Part shown: positions 13,301-22,485 of the stretch, piece after piece
How positions within the stretch are numbered: the stretch's first letter is position 1
Layout of the letters: each line of letters starts with the position of its first letter
From: Cryptomeria japonica
Lineage: Eukaryota; Streptophyta; Pinopsida; Cupressales; Cupressaceae
Length of the DNA stretch: 64,000 bases
Direction of reading: 5' to 3'
Assembly: GCF_030272615.1 (NCBI RefSeq)
Contig: NC_081405.1
Location: 154,609,613-154,673,612 of the forward strand
Notes under the pieces: generated by a model
Databases searched by the model: none
Told to the model about the DNA's origin: nothing
What the model saw: only the letters and a program-made list of their open reading frames with translations
Made by a program: the position numbers and the translations under genes

Positions 13301-14767
13301 ACAGGATAAACTGAATCATAGGCATGTTAAATGGGTAGAATATTTATAGGCTTACATTTTTACTCTTAAGCATAAGAAGGGTCAGCTGAACAAAGTAGCA
13401 GATGCTTTGAGTAAGAGGTTGTTAACTATTAATGAGATTCAAGTTCAGAGCATTGGTATTGGTATTGATGATGGGTTCTATGAGAGAGAACCTCATTTAA
13501 GTGGACATTTCAGTCTCAGTAAGACCTTAGAGTTGGTTCAAAGGTTCTATTATTGGCCTAAGATGCAAAGAGACATCTGGAGGTATGTTGAGCAATGCTT
13601 GGTATGTCAGAAAGCCAAAGGTAATTCTTCTAATGCCGGTTTGTATCAGCCTCTTCCTATCCCACATAGACCTTGGGATTACATTAGTATGGATTTTGTG
13701 GTAGGATTACCTAGAACTCAAGCAGGATTTGATAGCATTTTTGTAGTGGTTGACAGATTTAGCAAAATGGCTCATTTTATTCCTTGTAAAACAACACATG
13801 ATGCAAGTCATATTGCTTATTTATTTTTCAAGGAAGTTGTTAGAATACATGGATTTCCTACTAGCATTGTTTCAAATAGGGATGTTAAGTTTCTTGGACA
13901 TTTCTGAAAACATTGTGGAAGAGATTGGGTACTAATCTCTCTTTTGGTTCAGCTTATCATCCATAAACTGATGGCCAAACTGAACTTGTGAGCATGTCTC
14001 TTGGAAACATGCTTAGGTGTTTGACAAAGGAGTATGGACAGAGTTGGGATCAGCTCATTCATCAAGCAGAATATGCCTACAATGACAGTGTTAACCAGTC
14101 AACAGGTAAAAGCCCTTTTGAAGTTGTTTATGGTATGCATCCAAGGGGTATAATGGAGTTGAGGGATATCAATAATTTGAAGCATAAGAGTGGAACAATA
14201 GATGGCATGGCTCACTCCATGAAGGAGGTTCATGAGCAAGTGAGACAAGCCCTCCAAGATACCTCTCAAAAGGTCAAGGCAAGAGTGGATGCTACAAAAA
14301 GAGATGTTCAATTTTCCATAGGTGATTATGTGATGGTTAATTTGAACAAGGAAAGGATACAAAAGGGAGTTCCAAGAAAACTTTAGATAAGGAGGATAGG
14401 CCCTTGCAAGATCTTGGCTAAGTATGGGTCTAATGCTTACAAAGTTGATTTACCTACTAATTTTTCTTTGTCCGCCATTTTTAATGTTGCGGATCTGATT
14501 GCTTTCAAAGGGAAGCCACCTAAGGAGATTCAAAGAGTTTCAGATGTTTCCAAATCCCTCTCTAATCTATCTCTCCCTTCTCTTTCTTTTCCCCAAGCGA
14601 AACAGGTTCTAGACTCCAGAATTCTCAAAAAGACAAGGAATCACACCTACAAGGAGCATCTCGTCAAGTGGAAGGATCAGCCTATCTCAGAGGCCACATG
14701 GATACCTGAAGTTGACTTTCAAAAATTTGGCATACCTTCTTCTTTTCTTCCTCAAGGAGTCACATGA
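10341..14767 (+). pseudogene. Chromovirus gag-pol polyprotein with chromodomain
   Basis: One frame from the ATG at 10,341. Order: N-terminal coiled coil; capsid (LEGVALFSGKMDPDALIEWI); a zinc knuckle at 11,318-11,370 that has lost two cysteines (KCYYYQKLGHPAFRF); protease whose DSG triad is now DS-stop (11,598); reverse transcriptase ([23 protein letters not shown]); RNase H ([18 protein letters not shown]); integrase zinc finger and core (SMDFVVGLP; VSNRDVKF, where the second catalytic Asp is Asn; DGQTE); chromodomain at about 14,600-14,740 (EHLVKWK, EATWIPEVDF). Stops lie at 10,479, 10,872, 11,412, 11,598, 12,429, 13,347, 13,964 and 14,384. One base is lost near 13,906 (HFW-KTLW). Not functional. 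The chromodomain defines a chromovirus; I do not assign the sub-lineage. Confidence 0.92.
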
Positions 14768-14776
14768 CTTCTTTGT

Positions 14777-14789
14777 TTTTGGGGGAGTA
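14777..14789 (+). other. Chromovirus polypurine tract
   Basis: TTTTGGGGGAGTA lies immediately before the 3' LTR, marking the plus-strand primer and the LTR border. Confidence 0.8.
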
Positions 14790-16953
14790 TGGTGCAGGAG
14801 CACCTAGTTGAGTAAAACTCCCATTTTTTATTTTTTTGTTTGTAATGTCTTGTGATAGGTTTTTTATGTTTTTTTAGGTTTCTATGAGTCATTTGTAGTG
14901 GTTTTGATCTCATTTTGGGCTTAAAAGTTCAAATCTTGCATTTCAGGCTTTGAGTTGACAACTTTTGGCAAAAAAGTGCAAAATTGCTAAAAAGATCTTC
15001 TAATTCTTTCAAAAGCATTGAAACATGTTGTTTGATAGGTTTTTTTAGGCATGTCTAAGTTGATTAGACAATTTGACAAGGTTAGATTGTCAAAAATGCC
15101 TTTTTGAGCAAAAAATGTTGTCATTTGGCTCAAAAAGTTGTCAAAATTGTAAATTTTTGGGTTTTCTTGCAAAACGTGGTTATGGAAGTCTCTTTTTCGT
15201 ACTGAACTGGATAAAAACCTTGTTGGACTATAAAAAAATCTCTCTTTTCTTTGAAGAGGGTTGGTGATTGTATTTACAAGAGAATCTTAATAGAAATCAT
15301 GTTTTTTTGGCTTTTATGACAATTTTTTTCTTCCTTGGAGTAACAGTCTGTACTGTAGCACTCTTGTCTGTACTGTACCTTCTGGGAGGTGTTCATATTG
15401 GTTATTTAATGCACCACAAGTGATTATTGTTTGGGTTTCTTTTGTAAATTGGTTTGTACAAAAATATTTGCAAACTGTGTGTCTGCTACCCTACCAAGGG
15501 TTTGGAGTTTTAAAATGCCACCACTTGACTAATCTAGGTCTGGGATCCCATAATGGATTTATTCAAGTTTTCAATCATGTATATACTATACATATGCTCA
15601 TTTTTTTTCCAAGAGAGTGGTAGGAGGAAGAACTTGAGTAAATACTAGGCAAGTGTTTGTCATTTGGCTAGTAGCATGAACAAAACTCAAAGTTTGCACT
15701 CAAAAGTAATTTGGGTGAGAAAATGAATGTGACAAAGGTCTGGACATTTGGCCAAGGGAATTTAGCATTTTCTTGGTTGGCTAGTTTAGCTTGTTCTTTC
15801 TTAATCTTTCTCATTTTGTAATCAAACAGTGAGTTCATTGTTTTTTGGAAAACATACTTATCAAATGTCCATGGAATGCTTCAAATAGCATCATCCAAGC
15901 CTTGTAATTAAAAAGGCATTGTAATAGGAGATTATCCAATGTGTGAAGACCTTATGGAGGTGTATGTCCAATCCAAAACTCTTCTTTGTGCAGGTCCTGA
16001 AGTGTAATGGTTGCTAACTGGTAAGGGGGCAGCAAAAAGACAGTGACAGAGGAAATTTATTGTTTTCTCACTTGCTTGCCAAGTGTTTGGCATTTTGCTT
16101 GCAGGGAAGAAATAGGGGAAGGTTATATCTGATGTGGCAGAGGTCCTAAGCCATTGTGGAGGCTTGAAGAGTAGAGTTAGAGAGACTTTCCAATGTTACT
16201 TGCTCCAAACCCTACCAAACCCTCCAAATATGCCACAAAAGGTGGATAGTCCTAAATATGCACTAACAGTGGACTAAACCGTGAAAATATTTGAGAAAAC
16301 ACCCCTAAGACATCATCCAAAACAATATTAAGGGAGTAAATTCCCATCATTGGGCAGCATGAGCAAAATAAGGCCAATTAGGCCTCCACGGGCTAGTAAC
16401 CCTTTTGGACTGCATAACACACAAATGATTATTTTTGTCAAGTGCATGAACCCGATGGCAAGGTGAAGTTTGGGGCTAATGAAACATAGTGAGAACAATC
16501 CTAATAGTCAAACGAGTGTTACTTGGAACCTTAGACAATTTTTAGCCTCATTTGGGGGTAGTTGACCTTAGTTGGTGAATTTGAGCAAGCTAAGGGTTAA
16601 AGACCTCAAACAAAATTGTGAGCATCCAAATGTGAGAAAAACCTTGCTGCCCCCTACATTTCCATGTGGAAGACCCCTAGGACACTCTGAAACATAAGGT
16701 TGAAGACCCCAAGAACCAAGAATGAGAATGTGTAGTTGGAAGGAATAAGCAATTTGAGTAGATTTGTGCATGGGTGAGAGCTATCACCTAAAAGGGAGTT
16801 TATTAGGAAAGTGAACCATGAAGTAGTTGGCACTATAACCACAAGACCGATTTTGTAAACACATACAATAGACTCAACAAGTGTTTGGGTAACAAATTGA
16901 ATTACTTGAGCAAATTGGCCTTATTGAGCACTTTCCTAGCAAGCTCCCTATCA
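14790..16953 (+). repeat. Chromovirus 3' LTR (2,164 bp)
   Basis: Partner of 8,121-10,287 with the same TGGTGCAGG start and CCCTATCA end. It is followed by the site duplication CTTAC and the resumption of copia protease coding on the minus strand. It keeps the candidate TATA box at 15,227-15,240. Confidence 0.95.
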
Positions 16954-16958
16954 CTTAC

Positions 16959-18100
16959 CTTTAACAATACAAGGTGATTCATTGCCAAATCTGACAAAAC
17001 CACCATCAAACTCTTTCAAGGAAATAAATTTTCTCTGATCACCACTCATGCGATGTGAACAACCACTATCAATGATCCAATCATCAGAGTTATCCATCCT
17101 GGACACTAAACCCTTCTGGTCATATGTCTCTTCCTTAATAGCCACAAACATAATATCTTCACTAGCATCATCATCGAATTCATCATCAACAATACCACTA
17201 TCAATAGCTACAAGACAATCTCTCTTGCCTTTACCCTTATACTTCTTAATTTGTCTCTTTTGTGTTCATTTTCACTATTAGGGCAATTAGCTGCTATATG
17301 ACCAATCTTATTGCAAGCAAAACATTTCAATGGTAGCTTACCTCTAGGTAGTCATTTTGCCAACAATGCTTCAGGCTCCACTATACTGTCTTTATCATCA
17401 ACATCTCTATTGGATCTGGATTCATAGCTAAGGTCGGTATCTCTACTTCTTCTCACAGATGGGTTAGAGACAGAAGCTCTGAATGCAGATTCTGATTTTG
17501 AACACTACCATCATAACCATTTAACTCAAAAGCAGTAAGTTTGCTAATGATAGAGTCAAGATTTACCTTTGTTTTGTCAATGGATTTAAGCTCTTGAATA
17601 GCTGCAACTTGAATAGCATAGACCGGTAGCAGGGTTCTCAGTACTTTACTAATCACAGTGGCATCTTCCACTTTCCCTCTTGCACTCTTTATTTCACCAT
17701 CTATTTCTTTTATCCTTTGGCCATACTGCTAGATATTCTCACCTTCAAACATTCTTATGTCATCAAACTTTCCTCTTAAACTCTCCTCTTTATCAATCTT
17801 AACATGTTTATCACTGCTATAAATCTCTTCAATTTTTTTCCATACTTCATATATAGTTTCAAGACCATGAACATCTACATATTCAACATCAGATAGGGAA
17901 CTAATAATAGCCTCCAATGCTTGATGATTTTCTCATTGTTCTTTCTTCTGATCATCAGTCAAAGTTCTAGTAGGTGCATTATACTTAGTTTCTACATGAT
18001 CCCAATACTAACTTCCCAGACTCTTAATGTAAATGTTCATTCTGTCGCTCCATATCCTATAGTTATCTTTGTTGAACTTAGGACCTTCTTTCTTCATCAT
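16959..18100 (-). pseudogene. Copia 1 gag and protease
   Basis: The minus-strand ATG is at 18,100 (MMKKEGPKFNKDNYRIWSDR), a typical copia gag start. The capsid region continues with SLSDVEYVDVHGLETIYEVW (17,917 on) and VISKVLRTLLPVYA (17,671 on). A complete zinc knuckle, CFACNKIGHIAANC, lies near 17,320-17,280, and the protease active site DWIIDSGCSHRMSG near 17,085-17,040. In-frame stops near 18,010, 17,930, 17,730 and 17,450 break it. Zinc-knuckle ligands and the DSG are intact, unlike in the chromovirus. Coding resumes at 8,120 after the chromovirus. Gag would package the RNA and the protease would cut the polyprotein; this copy cannot make either whole. Confidence 0.85.
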
Positions 18101-18159
18101 GATCTACAAGATCTTTTCCTCAAGTTGTTAGGATTTTAGGTTAAAGAGGACTTGAGATT

Positions 18160-18170
18160 CTCTGATACCA
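18160..18170 (-). other. Copia 1 primer-binding site (initiator Met tRNA)
   Basis: On the minus strand TGGTATCAGAG follows the 5' LTR end (...TCA) after a two-base spacer. It matches the complement of the initiator methionine tRNA 3' end. Confidence 0.9.
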
Positions 18171-18172
18171 AT

Positions 18173-19493
18173 TGATGGTATGATGAAAGAATAAGTATCT
18201 GGTAGAATACAGAGAGGGGGGGTGAATCAATATACAAAAAAACTGATACAAATTTCCTAATCTCATATTCAAACTCACAAACTAAACTTTCAGTGTCAAG
18301 ATCAATACTCAACATCAACCGGTTAATTGTTATAACAACTTAACAGTAAACAACTTCAATCTTGTAAACATCAAAATGCTTAATCATATCTCAACATATT
18401 CAATCTCTCAATGCTTCCAATTATCATGCCTTATCATAAGTTAATCAAATCAACAAATAAGATCATAACCACAAAAACATTCATCACTTGGCACAAATGT
18501 TTATACGTGGAAAGCCCAAATAGGTAAAAACCATGGTGAGATGAGACTCACAAGGATAGCTATCTAAACTCTTCTAAAGTTCACCTTGTTAGGAGCCAAG
18601 CCTATTAAAGCTTTTACAATAAGTCCTTTTAAGAACTGATTCTGTTAGGAATCACCGGGTTAGAGGATTTGATAAATATGCCTTGATGAAAAGAACAATA
18701 CCCTATTAGGGGTAACCTCAGTAGAGGGTTTGAGAATCCAAGCTAATGGACCACCTTGTTAGAGGATTTAATAAGTAACCAAGCTTGTTAGAGCTTACTT
18801 GGTTAGGGGATTTCAATTTCTACTGTGATTGTTAGAAAACAATAGGTTTTTTCTTGATCTCTCTAAATAGCACTACATCTGCTTGATCAAATCCTTTTAA
18901 GCTTCAATTTGCTTCTACACAAACTGCAGATCCATCATCCGGTTAGGCAACTACACACTCAATTGGTTTTAGCCAACACTTTGCCAACACTCTTACAAAC
19001 AACTTCATCGACCTTAAATACAAATCAATTAGGTCGGTAACAAAACAAAAACCTAATTATCTCATAGAGATTACAAACAAGTCGGTTCAATATTGATCAT
19101 TACAAATTATAACAATCTCTTCACATTCTTCAAGAAAATTCCAACCATTCCATGATCACCGCTTCATTAGACTTTGTAACTCATCACGCGCTATGCATAG
19201 ATGCATTCTACTTTTCTCATTCTCTAGACAATCAAACAAACACGTCAAAATAATTTGAACTTGACCTCATTCAATGATCACACGTGTCTCCATCATTACT
19301 TCTCATCATTAGATCTTAAACCAACAAACTTAACATATCGGTTTACAACATCTTCCACAAAGCTCTTCCTACTGGTTACAAGACAATATCAATAACAACA
19401 ATATCAATGATATCATAAATACCATTATCGGCTCAATTGGCGTCAATGACAACATAACATATCATTAATGCAATCTTCATGCAAATGGCAACA
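18173..19493 (-). repeat. Copia 1 LTR, 5' copy (1,321 bp)
   Basis: Partner of 3,508-4,890, ending GGCAACA on the plus strand before the flank AAATT. Indels of about 50 and 110 bp separate the two LTRs. It contains several GTTAGAGGATTT-type short repeats at about 18,650-18,810. Confidence 0.9.
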
Positions 19494-19498
19494 AAATT

Positions 19499-19767
19499 AG
19501 CTTTCATCATATCTATAATATGATAAGTTTTCTCAGTAAAGTCTAGGATGAAACTCTTTAAGAAGTTGACCTTATAAAAGAAAGAGTGGACTGCTATCTT
19601 GCTTCAGGGCACTACAAGATTGTCAATAGATTTGACCCATTCTAGATCAATCTTAATACCCTCCTTGGACAATATATGCCCAAGATGTTTACCTTCAATT
19701 ACCCCAAAAATTGACTTTTTGGGATTTAGGGAAATTCCATATTGACAACATCTCTCTAGCACTTGCA
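19499..19767 (-). pseudogene. Ty3/gypsy reverse transcriptase fragment
   Basis: Minus strand. VLERCCQYGISLNPKKSIFG followed by GKHLGHILSKEGIKIDLEWV is the conserved stretch just downstream of the catalytic YxDD loop of gypsy reverse transcriptase. The catalytic part itself is missing, because the frame runs into repeat P at about 19,768. It continues, past the copia insertion, into 3,507-2,161. The surrounding element therefore lost the first part of its RT and all of protease and gag at this junction. Confidence 0.8.
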
Positions 19768-19995
19768 TGCAAATCGGGTCTTGAAACCTAATTTGCACAC
19801 TGGGTAGGGTAGTGCAAAGTAAATTGGTGGCAATTGAGTTTTAAAACCTAATTGACATTCTTTCAAAAAAGCTTGTCTTATCAATTGGGTTTTGAAACCC
19901 AATTGAAAAATACTATAAATTGATTAGAAAAGTACATGCCAATATTTGAATCCCAACCTACACCCAAAGGCAAAACCCTAAGTGTGGGCAAAGGA
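19768..19995 (-). repeat. Repeat P segment, short second copy
   Basis: A direct repeat of 21,333-21,560. It carries near-perfect palindromes at 19,769-19,796 (GCAAATCGGGTC...) and 19,881-19,906 (TCAATTGGGTTTTGAAACCC...). It separates the RT fragment from the accessory reading frame. Confidence 0.75.
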
Positions 19996-20029
19996 AATTT
20001 AAAATTGGCTTTATGTTTTGTTGATTGTT

Positions 20030-21121
20030 GACCATGTACAATCATGATTTGTCAGGTCAACTCCATAAGGACAATTTTATCACTCGGATATCTTGGAAGC
20101 ATGAAAGGGGATCCCTCATAGAAATCAATCCCGATGTATGAGAATGTAGGGAATTGTAGGAACATACATCCATATTTCTTGATAGTATTCCAATCATTTT
20201 TTGATACTCTTATTTTCTCCAACCCTTTGCCAAGTGAACACATGAGGGCACCAAAGAAAGCATCATTGACCCTTATGAAATGATTTAGGATTTACTTAAA
20301 GGTCAACTATGGATAGTACTTATAAATAGGAACAATCTTTATGTCTCCTTCTAATGTGAGGCCTAGGAAATGTCTCATGGAGGATGCAACATATACCAAA
20401 TAGGAAGTCACATAGAACTTTGAGGTAGTTGTTACCCGAGACAATCGTTTGCCAATTGCATCACTAATCTTCTATCCCCAATAAATCATGTCTATGTCTT
20501 CTTTGATTACTTAGATGTACTAATACATCCATTCTTGGAAGATATTTGAAATTGGAAAGCCTTTGACCGCACTAAGAATAGTTATCATGTCTTTGATTTC
20601 TTCCTTGAAATCACTTATGTAAAAATACTTTGGCCACTTTGTGATTGTTGGCTTGGATGCCTCTAGCAATTGGTACTTACATTTCTTTAACATTTACTAG
20701 AGGCTTTGTCATAGGTGTTTTGGGTTGAGTTCATACTGATATCTACAAATTCCTCTACCTCAGGACACTTGAAGATTTCGTTAGAGAAATTTGCATCAAG
20801 TTTTTTTATCATATTCCCATTTGTGTCCTTGACACTCCTTGTTTCCTTGTCAAAACATACAGCTACAACCAAGACAAATTCAATATCATGAGCTACTACT
20901 AGGAAGGATGCAGCTAGATGTAGACCACTTTTAATGAGTGCTTGCATGTTGAAACTCTATCACCTCTTTTCTATCTTCTCTAAGAATTTGAACATATCCA
21001 CATGTTTGATTTCTATATCTCTGATGTCATTAACATTGGAGGCCACTAAGCTCTCTAGAAACATATTTAAAAACTTATGGTATTTATACTTAATGCTTTT
21101 ACTTGGGGAAGGTTCAAACAT
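20030..21121 (-). pseudogene. Unidentified accessory protein, N-terminal part
   Basis: A minus-strand frame from the ATG at 21,121 (MFEPSPSKSIKYKYHKFLN) to about 20,030 (PRYPSDKIVLMELTRQ). Pieces are joined by a few stops and at least one frameshift near 20,690: an Asn/Lys-rich start, LIKSGLHLAASFLVVAHDIE, WPKYFYISDFKEEIKDMITI, VTSYLVYVASSMRHFLGLTL, HFIRVNDAFFGALMCSLGKG and LQFPTFSYIGIDFYEGSP. I do not recognise a named domain. The consistent codon-level coherence across about 1.1 kb shows it was protein coding. Repeat P flanks it on both sides, suggesting an extra reading frame carried by that element. A plus-strand frame at 51,716-53,970 looks like the matching C-terminal part (inference). 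Confidence 0.6.
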
Positions 21122-21179
21122 CTTAGAAGGAAAATTGTAAGCTCATTTAAGAATACTTCTCAAAGTTCAACAAAACAAT

Positions 21180-22255
21180 TATTTTGATAAAACTTACAAA
21201 TCAAGTTTTAAAACCCGATTTGTAGAAGGGGTAACTCAATGGCTTGCAAATTGGGTTATAAAACCCGATTTCTAAGTACAAAGGATAGTGCAAATCATAC
21301 AAATATGTGTAGTTTGCACATAAGCTAGGATCATGCATGCAAATCGGGTCTTGAAACCCGATTTGCACATTGGGTAGGGTAGAGAAAACTAAAAAAAATT
21401 AATCAAGTTTCAAAATCTAATTGAAATTTTTTAATAAAAGATTGTCTTGTCAATCAGGATTTGAAACATGATTGAAAAATATTGTAAATTGATTAGAAAA
21501 GTGCAGGTCACGATTTTAATATGAACCTACACCCAAATTAAAAACCCTAAGTGTGGGTCGAGTTTCAAATCCCAATGTGCACTTGGGATACAAAGCATTA
21601 TGCAAAGTAAGTTGGTGTCCAACAGGTGTTAGAGATCGTTTGTTGGTAAGGTTTTATACCTTGATTGACACACAAAGTGTAAGTTTTGGTAGAAAATAGA
21701 GGGGAGTGTTGGTCGAGTTTTCTAGCTTGACCAGCACGATGAAACATGTGTTGGTCAGGTCACGAAACCCAACCAACATCTAGTGTTGCGCCACATTTAA
21801 AACCAAGTAGAGCCTAGGATGAATGTCTAGACTACACCAAAAACAAGTATAGTTCGTACTTATTCTGAGCTCCACCCATCATAAGTGGTTTATTAAAAAA
21901 GAAATGAGGGTCAGGGTTTGAAACTCCACTTTCAGGAAACAACAACAAATGAAACTCTAGGGAAAAAATAATGAAAGAATCAAAAGAAAAAATGAAAAAG
22001 GTAAAAATCTATGATAATATGAGGTCATTCACGAATCTAGACGCATGGGAGTAGAAAGAGTGTAGGAGAAGTCAAAAAAATAAAATGAAAGGTAAATGAA
22101 AATAAAGGCATTTAAAAATTAATTTATAAAAATTAAACACAAAGAGAATTTAATGCAATACGTGTGACAATAGGAGTGTGTTTCGAGTTTAGAATCCAAA
22201 AAGTGCATTTTAGGTTTCAAAACCCAAAACAAACTAAGAAAGTTCTCAAGACTTG
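21180..22255 (-). repeat. Repeat P, split copy, first part
   Basis: Reverse complement of 1,430-2,150 plus an extension. Palindromes: 21,196-21,223, 21,245-21,272, 21,339-21,366, 21,706-21,737, 21,749-21,778. It is cut at 22,255 by element B and resumes at 50,722, with ACTTG on both sides. The unbroken copy at 1,430-1,460 spans the same point, confirming the insertion. Confidence 0.75.
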
Positions 22256-22485
22256 TGTAGACACCTAAAATTAATTAAATTAATATTAATTTATTTATCC
22301 CTTCCCGTATAATTAAATGTATTAATTATGTTAGTTCTCATTCCTCTTAAAAATAATAAAATTATATTTAATTAATTTTATCCCCCATCCATATAATTAA
22401 TTTATCAATTAACTATATAAAATCCTTCATTCTTCTGGAATTCGAATACATCCTAAACCTTAGCCAAATTCTTCAATATTTCTTT
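22256..22485 (+). repeat. Element B 5' LTR, recognisable part
   Basis: It matches 49,557-49,786 closely, then the two LTRs diverge completely. Either a deletion or a replacement removed the rest of the 5' LTR and its primer site; no primer site could be found. Confidence 0.75.

Larger units (their letters stand above)
8121..16953 (+). mobile_element. Chromodomain Ty3/gypsy element, nested in copia 1
   Basis: A full-length 8.83 kb element. LTRs of 2,167 and 2,164 bp (8,121-10,287 and 14,790-16,953) are flanked by a perfect 5-bp duplication CTTAC (8,116-8,120 and 16,954-16,958). The primer site, gag-pol with a C-terminal chromodomain and the polypurine tract are all present. By eye the LTRs differ at about 10 of the first 170 bases, so it is not very recent, but it is the youngest insertion in the left nest by position. 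The coding region carries at least eight stops and one frameshift. Confidence 0.95.
3508..19493 (-). mobile_element. Ty1/copia element 1, long LTRs, interrupted by a chromovirus
   Basis: Direct LTRs lie at 3,508-4,890 and 18,173-19,493. The gag-pol between them reads on the minus strand, and both the primer site and the polypurine tract are in place. The flanking bases are GAATT (3,503-3,507) and AAATT (19,494-19,498), a 5-bp site duplication with one mismatch. Removing the element rejoins the frame of the surrounding gypsy pol (...MMKA-N-STFCWS...). A chromovirus (8,121-16,953) splits the internal region, leaving about 7.1 kb of copia sequence. It is younger than the gypsy pol and older than the chromovirus. 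Confidence 0.9.

Noticed and set aside
19970-19985. AAACCCTAAG, telomere-like
   Set aside because: A single copy of the heptamer with no array.
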